Part shown: positions 36,798 to 46,216 of the stretch, in pieces
How positions within the stretch are numbered: position 1 is the first letter of the stretch
Layout of the letters: every line of letters begins with the position of its first letter
Assembly: GCA_019075865.1 (NCBI GenBank)
Contig: JAGXAN010000005.1
Location: 248,001-312,000, forward strand
From: Hyphomicrobiales bacterium
GTDB lineage: Bacteria > Pseudomonadota > Alphaproteobacteria > Rhizobiales > Beijerinckiaceae
Direction: 5' to 3'
Length of the DNA stretch: 64,000 nt
Position numbers and translations under genes: made by a program
The notes under the pieces: generated by a model
Database searches by the model: none
Told to the model about the DNA's origin: nothing
The model's input: only the letters and a program-made list of their open reading frames with translations

Positions 36798-37809
36798 AAA
36801 TCTCGAATGGCAAGGTGATCGATTGCGGGGTTGAATCCGCGCTGCGGGTGATGGCGAGAGTCATGGCCTGGATGGTTTCCTGCGCCAGCCGCGCGATCGG
36901 GTGGGAGATCATGAAATTCATTGTGCCATCCAGCAAGGCACCTTGCGTAACTTCCGTATTGTCATAGCCAACCACCACCACATTCTGCCGCCGGTCGGAT
37001 TCACGAAACGCCTGAATGACCCCCGATATCCCGCCACCGCACACGAACAGGCCCGCCAGATCCTTGTGCCGTATCAGCATGGTTTCGGTGATCTCGCGAG
37101 CAATATTGGCGCTTTCAAAGGTCGACTGCGGCTCCAGAATGACAATTCCGCTGGCATGCTCGCGCATATAGGAGCGAAAGCCGCTTTCATTGGTTTCCTG
37201 ACATCGAAAGCGGTGATTGCCAACCAAAATCCCTATTTTGGCGTTTTCATTGCGGCACAGGTTGTGGCAAGCCCAGGCAGCGGTGCGCCCGACTTTCCAC
37301 GCATCCAGCCCCACATAACCGACGCCGCAGCGCGCGGTGAGCGGTGAAATCAGCCCAAAAAATTTCTTGCCTGCCTCGGCCAGCCGTTCAATCGTGGCGG
37401 ATATCAGCGGATGCTCGGGTGCCACTACGCCCAGCACATCCGCTTTTTGCGCCAAACGTATGAGACCGTCTGAAACATTTTGAGGTGATAGCTCATCAAG
37501 ATAGTCAATTTGTATCACCACCTCATGATCGCGATGCGATTTGGCGGCGGCCTCAAACGCGACACCCAGTGATTTGTAAAACGCCCGGTTTCGCTGCAAG
37601 AGCAGAATGCCTATGCGCACTTTCGGCCGCGCTGACTTGACGCTTTCACGTATCGAACCAAGCCCATAAAATCCCACGATTTCAGCAGCTTGAAGCACAG
37701 ACATCAGGGTCTCATCGCGCACTTTTTCCGGTTCGTGCAAGGCCCGGTTCACTGTAGAAACAGACAGGCCGCTCGCTTTCGCAACATCCAGAATCGTCGC
37801 CCTCGCCAT
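36778..37809 (-). CDS. LacI-family transcriptional regulator
   Basis: This 343-residue repressor begins with a LacI helix-turn-helix (TILDVAKASGLSVSTVNRALHEPEKV) and a ligand-binding domain with sugar-binding-protein fold (to residue 343). It diverges from the PanB-like gene at 38003, across 193 bases containing two inverted repeats. It probably represses that gene in response to a small metabolite. The gene ends within the 3' end of the convergent lyase gene. Confidence 0.88.
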   Translation of the reverse strand: MARATILDVAKASGLSVSTVNRALHEPEKVRDETLMSVLQAAEIVGFYGLGSIRESVKSARPKVRIGILLLQRNRAFYKSLGVAFEAAAKSHRDHEVVIQIDYLDELSPQNVSDGLIRLAQKADVLGVVAPEHPLISATIERLAEAGKKFFGLISPLTARCGVGYVGLDAWKVGRTAAWACHNLCRNENAKIGILVGNHRFRCQETNESGFRSYMREHASGIVILEPQSTFESANIAREITETMLIRHKDLAGLFVCGGGISGVIQAFRESDRRQNVVVVGYDNTEVTQGALLDGTMNFMISHPIARLAQETIQAMTLAITRSADSTPQSITLPFEIFTPENL

Positions 37810-37853
37810 GACTTACTCCACATCAAATTAGCGCAAGGCTCGCGCGCCAAGAT

Positions 37854-37916
37854 TGAGATTATTTGCCATAAAATGAGCGTCACAATCTCATTCATATTGC
37901 ATTGATTCATGGCAAA
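37854..37916. promoter_or_regulatory. Paired inverted repeats between LacI-type and PanB-like genes
   Basis: TGAGATT at 37854-37860 pairs with AATCTCA at 37884-37890. TTTGCCAT at 37862-37869 pairs with ATGGCAAA at 37909-37916. The two overlapping inverted repeats lie 45-105 bases ahead of the LacI gene start and are good candidates for its operators. Confidence 0.5.
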
Positions 37917-38002
37917 CGCCACCCTGAATTCATAAAACAGCGCAAAAAACGTGACGCGATCGACGCCCGCCTCCACAATCCCATCGCGCCAAGGACCCAC
38001 CC

Positions 38003-38824
38003 ATGACCAAAAAACGCCCCACCATCGCCGACGTTCGCGCCAATAAAGGCAAGGTTCAATATACGATGATGCGGACTGAAAGCTGGGAGGAATTGGCCGC
38101 AGCCGAAGCCGCCGGCATCGATATGGTCTCGGTTCCGCCGGAAATGCTGGCGCTGCCCCGGTTTCGCGACGTTGCCCCATCGCTTTTTGCGATTCCCGGC
38201 CGGCCGCTCTATGACAATGACGGGCCAACCGACGGCTTCCTGCGCTGGGGTTTCGAAATGATGCGCCTGGGCGCGGATGCGGTCTATTGCGCGGCCTCGG
38301 TCGCCACGGTGGCACGCATGGCGCAAGAAGGCATTCCGGTTATCGGCCACGTCGGTCTCATTCCGCATACCTGCACCTGGACCGGCGGCTTCAAAGCGGT
38401 TGGCAAGACCGCCGACAGCGCCATGAAAGTTTGGGAATTATGCCAGCGCTACGAGGAGGCCGGCGCCTTTGGCGTCGAAATCGAAGTAGTGCCGCCCGAA
38501 GTGACCGCGGAAATCGCCAAGCGGACCTCGCTTTTTCTGGTCTCGATGGGCGGCGGTAAAGGTGGCGATTGCCAATATCTGTTTGCCTGCGACGTATTGG
38601 GCTACAATAGCGGCCACGTGCCGCGCCATTCCAAGAAATACGCGGATCTGGCCACCGAATTCGCGCGCATCCAGAATATCCGCATCGACGCCTTCAAGAG
38701 CTTTGTCAGCGAAGTGCAATCAGGCGCATGGCCAACCGCCGAATACATCGTTGCCGCCCCAAAAGCCGAAATGGAAGCCTTTGCGAAAAAGCTCCCCGGC
38801 CTCAAACCCGATGGCAACGCCTGA
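38003..38824 (+). CDS. PanB-like (ketopantoate hydroxymethyltransferase family) protein, divergent
   Basis: This 273-residue TIM-barrel protein resembles PanB in parts: GHVGLIPH and GFKAVGKTADSA match family blocks, and VEIEVVPPEV carries the likely catalytic glutamate. However, the metal-binding GDSLGM block of true PanB is replaced by DMVSVPPEML, so it may not make ketopantoate. It is divergent from a LacI regulator, which suggests inducible catabolism. It could be an aldolase acting on another keto acid. The ATG follows GGACCCACCC. Confidence 0.78.
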   Translation: MTKKRPTIADVRANKGKVQYTMMRTESWEELAAAEAAGIDMVSVPPEMLALPRFRDVAPSLFAIPGRPLYDNDGPTDGFLRWGFEMMRLGADAVYCAASVATVARMAQEGIPVIGHVGLIPHTCTWTGGFKAVGKTADSAMKVWELCQRYEEAGAFGVEIEVVPPEVTAEIAKRTSLFLVSMGGGKGGDCQYLFACDVLGYNSGHVPRHSKKYADLATEFARIQNIRIDAFKSFVSEVQSGAWPTAEYIVAAPKAEMEAFAKKLPGLKPDGNA

Positions 38825-38901
38825 CCGGCCCGCACGCGCATTTGCGTCCGATCATGCCCCGCAAACCATTTGGCGGCCAATCCGGACTTAGCCCAAGGTT
38901 T

Positions 38902-40461
38902 CTACCAGCAGGGATCGGAATTTTTGAACTTCTTCCAGATCCTTGGCAGTTCCTGACGCTCGCGCTTATCGAAGCCCTTCAAATCGCGGCGGATTTTCTG
39001 GATGCAGGTCGCAACTTCCGGCGACGCCTCTTGAGAAAGCGCTTTCAGAAAATGCAAGGCAAAACGGCTGTCATTATATTTTCCAAGCGCCTTCTGCAGC
39101 GCTTCAAGGGCTTTGACATAGCGCGAGACCTTCAGGTCGCAATCCGCGACCCTGGCAAAAAAATCGGTTGCGGTTCGCATTTCTTTGGCTTGCAGCCGCA
39201 GCGCATGAAGCCGTTTTCTGGACAGTTTTGAAAAGCCACGCCCCGCTTTAAGCATGTCGTGATGCAATCGCCCCAATATCACGCTTGCCTGCGCCGCCGC
39301 GGGCATGGGCGCTTCCAACCCACCCTCGCCGCAAGCATGGGCCATGGCATCGCATTGCAGGATTTGTTCCTGCGCTTTCAGCACAAACTGTGTGAGCGCA
39401 TCATTTCGGATGGCCAGGCGCACATTCTCGCAAGCGCGGGCGTGATGTCGATCCACGATCACACCCACAGCCGCCAACCCCTGCGGATCGATATCGGGCA
39501 CTGTGTGAAAATGGGCCATTGCCTTCAAAAACACGTCAAGGTTCCGGACCATGCCAATCACCTTGCCAAAGTCCTTGGCGTTGTTTTGAACTTTGCCAAA
39601 ATCGGGATGCGGACAAGCGTCATTGTAAAGCCCGGTCAAATCCCGAAATTTGCGCAAGGCAACGCGCGATTGATGGATCGCCTCAGGATCCCGCCCGCGC
39701 AGCAGCGCCGCCCAGTTGCGGGTGAAATTATCCAATGCATTGGCACCCGATCTTGCAATCGCTGGCCCAAAGGACAGGCCGGACAAGGAGGCAAGCGGTC
39801 GCGCCATTTGCCGTTTGGGCCCGCGCGGCAAGGCAAGCCCGAAACCCCTGTCCGCTTTCGTCGTAAAATTCAGCGCCAGCGCCAGTTCGCCTGCGATAAA
39901 CCGCGCAAAATCGAGCAGTGACCGCTCGTCGCCGCTTTTTAATTCCAGTTCCAGTTCGGTGAATGGCCGGCTTTCGGCTTCCCGGTTGACCTGCCCTTCA
40001 TCCATCGCAATCTCGATGGTGGCACCTAGATGTTCAATGAGCAGCTGTTGCCGCCGGACATCGACGGTAAACTGCGGAACAAGCGCTTCGCCATCCACCA
40101 GAGCGGCAAGCCAGTCGCCCGTGTCCCCGTCAAATTGTTCCGCAACCGACCGCTTCGCCTGATCCTGAACCTCGATTTGCGTGCGGGTAAACAAGGAGGC
40201 GGTTTTCTCGCCCGCCGCCTTGATGCACCAGAGCTTTTTGCCGGATTCGCCAGTTCGCATCCGCAGGCTGACCCCGGCATGGTTAAGCGCAAACCCCGCC
40301 GTGTCGAAATAAGTGGAATGCAGGGTTCTCACACGCACAGCTGTAGCTTTCGACCCCAGCAACACGACAAGTTTAGGGAAAATCGCCGGATCGCAAGTGA
40401 ATTTGACCTCCACTTCACGCTTCGTGCTGTCCAAATTTGGGATCGGGTGCGCTTCATCCAA
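38902..40461 (-). CDS. CYTH and CHAD domain-containing protein
   Basis: This 519-residue protein has an N-terminal CYTH (triphosphate tunnel) domain at about 12-205, with the EVEVKF start and LELELKSGD segment, and a C-terminal CHAD helical domain rich in histidine and basic residues (RVALRKFRDL, RLHALRLQAKEMR). CHAD domains bind polyphosphate granules, and CYTH domains hydrolyse tripolyphosphate or cyclise nucleotides. A polyphosphate-linked role is likely. The apparent start is a TTG at 40461; the downstream stretch EVEVKF must be included. Confidence 0.85.
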   Translation of the reverse strand: MDEAHPIPNLDSTKREVEVKFTCDPAIFPKLVVLLGSKATAVRVRTLHSTYFDTAGFALNHAGVSLRMRTGESGKKLWCIKAAGEKTASLFTRTQIEVQDQAKRSVAEQFDGDTGDWLAALVDGEALVPQFTVDVRRQQLLIEHLGATIEIAMDEGQVNREAESRPFTELELELKSGDERSLLDFARFIAGELALALNFTTKADRGFGLALPRGPKRQMARPLASLSGLSFGPAIARSGANALDNFTRNWAALLRGRDPEAIHQSRVALRKFRDLTGLYNDACPHPDFGKVQNNAKDFGKVIGMVRNLDVFLKAMAHFHTVPDIDPQGLAAVGVIVDRHHARACENVRLAIRNDALTQFVLKAQEQILQCDAMAHACGEGGLEAPMPAAAQASVILGRLHHDMLKAGRGFSKLSRKRLHALRLQAKEMRTATDFFARVADCDLKVSRYVKALEALQKALGKYNDSRFALHFLKALSQEASPEVATCIQKIRRDLKGFDKRERQELPRIWKKFKNSDPCW

Positions 40462-40625
40462 GATTTCAATTCCCGTCGGATCACCTCAGGTTTTACCTGA
40501 AACCATGTGCCAACAGAAATGTGCGCCGCGTCAACACAATTCCGTGCATCACCATCGCACGGAATGGCAAAATCAGCCCGGTGAAAGCCAGATGCAGATT
40601 TGGGCTTGCGCGGGGATCCAGCGGC

Positions 40626-42455
40626 CTAGATTTTTCGAACTGCGCCCTTTGAAGCGCTGGTTGTCATCGCCGCATAGGCCCGCAGCGCGCCGGAAACCGC
40701 GCGTTTGCGCTGCACCGCAGGTTGCCAGCCGGCAGCATCCTGCTGCTCGCGTCGGGTTTTTAGCTCGGCCGCGTCCACGGCAAGATGGATTTTTCTGTTG
40801 GGGACATCGAACTCGATGACATCGCCATCGCGAACCAGTCCGATCGTGCCACCTTCAGCAGCTTCGGGGGAAATATGCCCGATCGAGAGGCCGGAAGACC
40901 CGCCCGAAAAACGGCCGTCAGTGATCAGGGCGCAGGCTTTCCCCAGACCTTTCGATTTCAAATAACTGGTCGGATAGAGCATTTCCTGCATGCCCGGCCC
41001 GCCACGCGGGCCCTCGTAACGAATGACCACAACATCGCCCGGGCGCACTTTGCCGCTTAAGATTCCGGCAACCGCTGCATCCTGGCTTTCAAACACGCAA
41101 GCCTTGCCGGTGAAACGCAGAAGCGAGTCATCGACGCCCGCCGTTTTGACAATGCACCCTTCCTCGGCAAGGTTGCCGAAAAGCACCGCCAGGCCGCCAT
41201 CTTCTGAAAAAGAATGGGCCTTGTTGCGGATGACACCGGCGTCGCGATCCAGATCCAGCGTCTCAAAACGGCGTTGCTGGCTGAACGCCACTTGCGTGGG
41301 AACCCCGCCCGGCGCGGCCCGATAGAAGGTATGGGCGGTTTCGCTGTCGGTGCGGCTGACATCCCAGCGCGCCAAAGCCTCTGCCATTGTCGGCGAATGA
41401 ACGGTCGGCAAATTCGTATGGATGAGGCCCGCGCGATCCAACTCGCCCAGAATGGCCATGATTCCGCCCGCCCGATGCACATCTTCCATATGCACGTCCG
41501 ATTTGGAAGGCGCGACTTTGCACAAGCACGGCACCCGGCGCGACAGCCGGTCGATATCGTTCATCGTGAACGGCACTTCGGCCTCATGCGCCGCAGCCAG
41601 AAGGTGCAATACCGTATTTGTCGAGCCGCCCATGGCAATATCGAGCGTCATGGCATTCTCAAAAGCAGAAAAACTGGCAATGGTGCGGGGCAAGGCGCTG
41701 ACATCATCCTGCTCATAATAACGGCGCGCCAGTTCAACGATCAGATGGCCCGCCTCGACAAACAGCCGTCGCCGATCGGCATGGGTTGCCAGCATCGAGC
41801 CATTGCCGGGCAAAGACAACCCGAGCGCCTCGGTCAGGCAGTTCATCGAATTGGCCGTGAACATACCCGAGCAGGAGCCGCATGTGGGGCAAGCCGACCG
41901 CTCAATGGTATTGACTTCCTCATCGGACATTTTGTCATCGGCGGCGGCGACCATGGCATCCACGAGATCCAGCGCCTGCACTTTGCCGCGCAGCAAAACC
42001 TTGCCCGCTTCCATCGGGCCGCCGGAAACAAACACGGTCGGGATATTCAGCCGCAGCGAGGCCATCAGCATGCCGGGGGTGATCTTGTCACAATTGGAGA
42101 TGCAAACCATCGCATCCGCGCAATGCGCATTGACCATATATTCGACGCTGTCGGCAATCAGTTCGCGCGAAGGCAGCGAGTAGAGCATGCCATCATGCCC
42201 CATCGCAATTCCATCATCGACAGCGATGGTGTTGAACTCTTTGGCAACGCCGCCCGCCTGCTCGATCTCGCGTGCCACCAATTGGCCCAGATCCTTCAAA
42301 TGCACATGCCCAGGCACAAACTGCGTGAAGGAATTGACCACCGCGATGATCGGCTTTCCGAAATCGGCATCCTTCATCCCCGTCGCCCGCCAAAGCCCCC
42401 GGGCACCAGCCATATTGCGACCATGGGTCGTTGTGCGGGAACGATATGCGGGCAT
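40626..42455 (-). CDS. ilvD: Dihydroxy-acid dehydratase
   Basis: IlvD dehydrates dihydroxy acids in valine, leucine and isoleucine synthesis and needs an iron-sulfur cluster. The 609-residue product has the cluster cysteines in CDKITPGM and [19 protein letters not shown], and the segment [29 protein letters not shown] precedes the ATG, with an unremarkable 263-base gap to the next minus-strand gene. Its placement as a single gene is common in alphaproteobacteria. Confidence 0.95.
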   Translation of the reverse strand: MPAYRSRTTTHGRNMAGARGLWRATGMKDADFGKPIIAVVNSFTQFVPGHVHLKDLGQLVAREIEQAGGVAKEFNTIAVDDGIAMGHDGMLYSLPSRELIADSVEYMVNAHCADAMVCISNCDKITPGMLMASLRLNIPTVFVSGGPMEAGKVLLRGKVQALDLVDAMVAAADDKMSDEEVNTIERSACPTCGSCSGMFTANSMNCLTEALGLSLPGNGSMLATHADRRRLFVEAGHLIVELARRYYEQDDVSALPRTIASFSAFENAMTLDIAMGGSTNTVLHLLAAAHEAEVPFTMNDIDRLSRRVPCLCKVAPSKSDVHMEDVHRAGGIMAILGELDRAGLIHTNLPTVHSPTMAEALARWDVSRTDSETAHTFYRAAPGGVPTQVAFSQQRRFETLDLDRDAGVIRNKAHSFSEDGGLAVLFGNLAEEGCIVKTAGVDDSLLRFTGKACVFESQDAAVAGILSGKVRPGDVVVIRYEGPRGGPGMQEMLYPTSYLKSKGLGKACALITDGRFSGGSSGLSIGHISPEAAEGGTIGLVRDGDVIEFDVPNRKIHLAVDAAELKTRREQQDAAGWQPAVQRKRAVSGALRAYAAMTTSASKGAVRKI

Positions 42456-42718
42456 GGGTGGTGACCTTTCCTTGGAATTGCCTATGGCTTTTGTTCAATG
42501 GGCGTTCAGCGTAAATGAGAAACGAACCCCGGGGAACATGGTTATTACGAAAACCGGGGCGGCGTCACTACATTTGATGGCTCCAGCCGACCCTTTGCCA
42601 CAGGGCGCAGCGGGTTACAACAAGCCCGCCCATACGCCGCCGCGATTCGAGGAAATGATTTTGCCTTTCAGATCGGGCAGCGGGTTAGACGTCCATGCCT
42701 TGCGCACCGCCCCATCCT

Positions 42719-43315
42719 TCAGCCATGCGGGTTTTCACCGCGCGCAATCATCATGTGGTGTGCCTGATGATGCATGCCCAGCGTCAGGACCCCAATGAAG
42801 CCCAACCCGCGCAATTTGGCTTGATCGCCAACCGGCACGTGAACGGTCAATTTGGCACCGTCATCGGTTTTGGCCGCTTCATATTTCCAGCCACCAACGC
42901 CGATCATCGTGGCCGCATGGGCCAAGACCATGCGCTGGATGGAATCGCGCACCGGGCCAGCGCCGGTCACAACAAAGCGCATGCCATCCGCAATCGGTTC
43001 ATTCTTGACCTGCGCGTCAAGGGTTACAAAGTTCATGTCGATCAGATGCTGGCGCAGCGCATCCATATTGACCTTCGACCAATCGGTTTTGGGATCGGCG
43101 GCGAGCATGTCGACAATTTCCTGAATCGTCGCAAAGGCGCCTTGGCCAGGTTGGGTAGGCATCGCCATCCCGGTGTGCGACGTTCCCATATTCATCATTT
43201 GGCCATGCATCTCCATGGTATGAGCACCCTTCATGTCGGTAGGGTGCGGCGTTGCTGTCTGGGCCAGTGCCACGCCAGGCAGCAGGGCGGCGATAATGGT
43301 GAGGGTGCGGATCAT
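42719..43315 (-). CDS. Met/His-rich secreted protein of unknown function
   Basis: This 198-residue protein has a signal peptide (MIRTLTIIAALLPGVALA) and then a Met/His-rich stretch at about residues 28-52 (KGAHTMEMHGQMMNMG and THTGMAM-like text). The C-terminal part has further histidines (LGMHHQAHHMM). These could bind copper or another soft metal. AAGGAG precedes the ATG. It diverges from the Crp/Fnr-type gene across an FNR-like palindrome. I do not recognise a family. Confidence 0.65.
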   Translation of the reverse strand: MIRTLTIIAALLPGVALAQTATPHPTDMKGAHTMEMHGQMMNMGTSHTGMAMPTQPGQGAFATIQEIVDMLAADPKTDWSKVNMDALRQHLIDMNFVTLDAQVKNEPIADGMRFVVTGAGPVRDSIQRMVLAHAATMIGVGGWKYEAAKTDDGAKLTVHVPVGDQAKLRGLGFIGVLTLGMHHQAHHMMIARGENPHG

Positions 43316-43380
43316 GACAAACTCCTTGTTGCGACGTGCGTGATTTGAAATCTGCTTGCCATAAGTCCCTAAATTTGCGC

Positions 43381-43394
43381 ATGATAGCTATCAT
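43381..43394. promoter_or_regulatory. FNR/DNR-type palindrome at the start of the Crp/Fnr gene
   Basis: ATGATAGCTATCAT is a perfect 14-base palindrome. Its core TGAT-N4-ATCA equals the half-sites of FNR/FixK-type boxes (TTGAT-N4-ATCAA). It spans the two candidate ATG codons at 43381 and 43392, so the regulator may repress its own gene. Confidence 0.65.
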
Positions 43395-43920
43395 GTCGCT
43401 GGCATTAAATTGGCTCCTGGAGGGAATGGCTGGGCAGGAATGGCGCTTCTTGGCCGGCCAGACCGTATTCCATCTTGGAAACCCCGTGCGCCACGTTCAT
43501 TTCGTGCGGCACGGAATCATCCATTTGTTACGCTATCAAAGCGATGGCACGGCTCTGGTCTTGCAGCGCGCGGCACAAGGGGCCATGCTCGCCGAAGCTT
43601 CCCTCTATTCAGATGTTTATCATTGCGACGCTTGCGCGCAGGAAGCAGCGGTCACCTTTGCCGTGGAGCGCGACGAATTGCGCAATCGCCTCGATTCAAG
43701 TCCGCAAGCCGCGCAAGCCCTGATGCAGCATTTTGCGCAAGGATTGCAGCGGGCCCGCCTGCAGGCCGAAATTCTGTCGCTCAAAACAGTCAAAGCCCGG
43801 CTGAATGCCTGGCTGGTCTGGAACGGTCAATTGCCGCCCAAAGGTCAATGGCGCAGGATCGCGAGCGAGATCGGCGTCAGCCCCGAAGCGCTCTATCGTG
43901 AAATCGCCGAGCGCGGATAG
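43381..43920 (+). CDS. Crp/Fnr family transcriptional regulator
   Basis: This protein of about 179 residues has a cyclic-nucleotide-type sensing domain (GQTVFHLGNPVRHVHFVRHGIIHLLRYQ, residues about 25-55) and a short C-terminal helix-turn-helix (GQWRRIASEIGVSPEALYREIAERG). It is shorter than usual family members. Two cysteines in YHCDACAQE could sense redox or a metal. Neither the ATG at 43381 nor that at 43393 has a clear ribosome site, and a GTG at 43336 is also in frame. It lies divergent to the Met/His-rich secreted protein. Confidence 0.78.
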   Translation: MIAIMSLALNWLLEGMAGQEWRFLAGQTVFHLGNPVRHVHFVRHGIIHLLRYQSDGTALVLQRAAQGAMLAEASLYSDVYHCDACAQEAAVTFAVERDELRNRLDSSPQAAQALMQHFAQGLQRARLQAEILSLKTVKARLNAWLVWNGQLPPKGQWRRIASEIGVSPEALYREIAERG

Positions 43921-43935
43921 GCTAACCCTGGTGCG

Positions 43936-45315
43936 TCATCGCGGCAGCGAAATTTCAGCGCGCAGGCCCCCGCCCGGTCGGTTGGTCAAAGTGATCTGGC
44001 CGCCATGTGCCTGCGCAACCGTCTGCGCAATGGCCAGCCCAAGGCCGGCACCGCCGGTTTCGCGGTTGCGCGATTGTTCGAGGCGGTAGAACGGCTCCAG
44101 CACATTGGCCAGTTCGTCTTGCGGAATACCAGGCCCTTCGTCATCAACTGCGATTTTGACGTCTTTAGGCGAGGCTATCAGGGAAACCCGGGCCGACTTG
44201 CCATATTTGAGCGCATTATCGAGCAAGTTGACGACGGCCCGCCGCAGCCCGGAAGGGTGACATTCGAGCACCACCGGTGCCGAAGCCACCAGTGTGACCG
44301 GCAAGCCGACATCGGCCATATCATCGACAATGGCAGCCATCAATGCCGTCAGATCGGTCTTGCGCAACGGCTCGGCGGCAGCCTCGTCGCGGGCAAATCG
44401 CAACGTTCCCTCGATCATCGAATCCAGTTCGCCAATATTGGCGAGCATCCGCTCGCGCTCCTCGCCTTCTGGCAGGCCCTCGATTCGCAATCGCAGCAAA
44501 GTCAGCGGCGTGCGCAGATCATGCGAAAGCGCCGCCAGTATGCGTGTCCGGTTTTGAAGCAGTCGCTGCAACCGCCCCTGCATCTCATTGAAGGCGTGCG
44601 CCGCCTGACGCATCTCGCTGCTGCCGACTTCCGCCACCGGCGGCGCATTGACATCCCGGCCAAGATGCTCGGCGGCCCGCGCCAGAATGCCGAGCGGTGC
44701 CGTCACACGCCGCACGGCCCAGATGGACGTAAACACGACGATCACCGACATGAACACCATCGCAACCATGAACTGCCACGAGGCGGACGGCCCCGCATCG
44801 GGCAAAGCCGCAACAAAGGACAGCCATTGCCCATTGGAAAGCTGCACCGCCGCCTGAAGGCTGCGCCAGCCCATCGCCCCATGCATCCACGGCCCCATCA
44901 TCGGCATGGAATGCTGAAGCTGCGGCGCCAGCGGGCCTTTTGCGCCGGTTACCGCAATCCGCAACCGTGACGCCAGCGCATCGGGCAATTGCCCGGCCAG
45001 GTATCTGCGGATCGGAAAGTCCGCGTCATCGGACCCGGCACCGGCAACAAACGGCGCTTGTGCCGATAGCGCTACCCGCAGCGTCGGGTCGCTGGCAGCC
45101 GAAACAATACGGTCGCGCCAGTCTACCGGGGCCTCGTCGATCAACCGCGCGAGATTGGCGATGCGCTGGGTGGCCGCAAACCCGCCCACGGTCCGCAGCG
45201 CCTGATCCCGATCCGAGGAATAGATCCAGCTTGTGACCAGATGCGAGAACAGCAATCCCCCCAGCAGGATCGCGATCATCTGGCCGACCAGCGTGCGGGG
45301 CAGCCATCTGGTCAT
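43936..45315 (-). CDS. Two-component sensor histidine kinase
   Basis: This 459-residue membrane kinase has two spans (about 10-30 and 168-190), a periplasmic loop with a Met/His cluster (MPMMGPWMHGAMGW), a HAMP domain and a kinase core with H (ALSHDLRTPLTLL), N (NLLDNALKYG), G1 (DEGPGIP) and G2 (GGAGLGLAI). The ATG at 45315 overlaps the response regulator stop as ATGA. The Met/His loop suggests sensing of a soft metal such as copper, which fits the Met-rich proteins encoded on both sides. Confidence 0.9.
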   Translation of the reverse strand: MTRWLPRTLVGQMIAILLGGLLFSHLVTSWIYSSDRDQALRTVGGFAATQRIANLARLIDEAPVDWRDRIVSAASDPTLRVALSAQAPFVAGAGSDDADFPIRRYLAGQLPDALASRLRIAVTGAKGPLAPQLQHSMPMMGPWMHGAMGWRSLQAAVQLSNGQWLSFVAALPDAGPSASWQFMVAMVFMSVIVVFTSIWAVRRVTAPLGILARAAEHLGRDVNAPPVAEVGSSEMRQAAHAFNEMQGRLQRLLQNRTRILAALSHDLRTPLTLLRLRIEGLPEGEERERMLANIGELDSMIEGTLRFARDEAAAEPLRKTDLTALMAAIVDDMADVGLPVTLVASAPVVLECHPSGLRRAVVNLLDNALKYGKSARVSLIASPKDVKIAVDDEGPGIPQDELANVLEPFYRLEQSRNRETGGAGLGLAIAQTVAQAHGGQITLTNRPGGGLRAEISLPR

Positions 45316-46034
45316 GTCTTGTTGACCGCCGGAACAAACATATAGCCGCCGCCCCAAATGGTTTTGATGAGTTGCGGCTCTACCGGGTCCCGTTCCAGCT
45401 TCTTGCGCAAGCGGCTGATTTGGGTGTCGATGCTCCGGTCAAAGGCTGCCGCCGATCGGCCGCGCGCGAGATCAAGCAGTTGGTCACGGCTGAGGACGCG
45501 CTGCGGCCGATCCACCAACGCCAGCAACAATTCATATTCACCGGTGCTGAGCGGCACGCTCACACCGTCGTCGCGCAACAGGTCCCGGCTTTCGGTTTGC
45601 AAAAGCCACCGATCAAACCGATAGCTTTTCGGCTTCGGCTCGCTTGGTAGTGCGGCGAGGTCGACGCGGCTGCGCCGCAACACCGCCCGGATGCGGGCGA
45701 CCAACTCGCGGCTGCCAAAGGGCTTGGCCAGATAATCATCCGCGCCCATCTCAAGCCCGATAACCCGGTCAATTTCCTCACCCTTGGCGGTAAGCATGAT
45801 GATTGGAATGGCGCTTTGTGCGCGCACGGCCCGGCATAGGGTCAGCCCGTCCTCGCCCGGAAGCATCAAATCGAGCAGGATGAGGTCGATCCTTGCATCC
45901 GCAAGGACTTTCCGCATGGATTTGCCATCTGCCGCTGCGCTGACCCGAAACCCGTCCCGCATTAGAAGCCGCGAGACCAATTCGCGGATTTCGCGATGGT
46001 CATCGACAATCAATATGTGGGGCGCGCTATTCAT
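45312..46034 (-). CDS. OmpR-family response regulator
   Basis: This 240-residue regulator has a receiver domain with the acidic pair D11-D12, phosphoacceptor D55 (LILLDLMLPGEDG) and lysine in AKPF, then a winged-helix DNA-binding domain (about 140-235, with PLSTGEYELLLALVDRPQRVLSRDQL). It is coupled to the kinase by an ATGA overlap. A ten-base direct repeat in its divergent promoter to the Spy-like gene is a likely binding site. Confidence 0.92.
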   Translation of the reverse strand: MNSAPHILIVDDHREIRELVSRLLMRDGFRVSAAADGKSMRKVLADARIDLILLDLMLPGEDGLTLCRAVRAQSAIPIIMLTAKGEEIDRVIGLEMGADDYLAKPFGSRELVARIRAVLRRSRVDLAALPSEPKPKSYRFDRWLLQTESRDLLRDDGVSVPLSTGEYELLLALVDRPQRVLSRDQLLDLARGRSAAAFDRSIDTQISRLRKKLERDPVEPQLIKTIWGGGYMFVPAVNKT

Positions 46035-46102
46035 GCAGCGACCATAAGTGATTGGTTCTGGGAAATCTTCCGAAAAATCATGACCGGATGTGACCCCGGG
46101 CC

Positions 46103-46122
46103 ATCTTGAAACATCTTGTTAC
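46103..46122 (+). promoter_or_regulatory. Direct repeat, candidate OmpR-family operator
   Basis: ATCTTGAAAC at 46103-46112 is followed directly by ATCTTGTTAC at 46113-46122, eight of ten bases identical with a ten-base period. It lies 69 bases from the regulator start and 95 bases from the Spy-like gene, in the divergent gap, as expected for a tandem-binding OmpR-family protein. Confidence 0.6.
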
Positions 46123-46216
46123 AATTTTGGCCACTGCCGACAAACACCGGTGACAAGTCGGCGTCAGATATGTCGCAACGGCAGCAATCGCGCCGCCGCA
46201 TTTCAGGAGCATTTCA

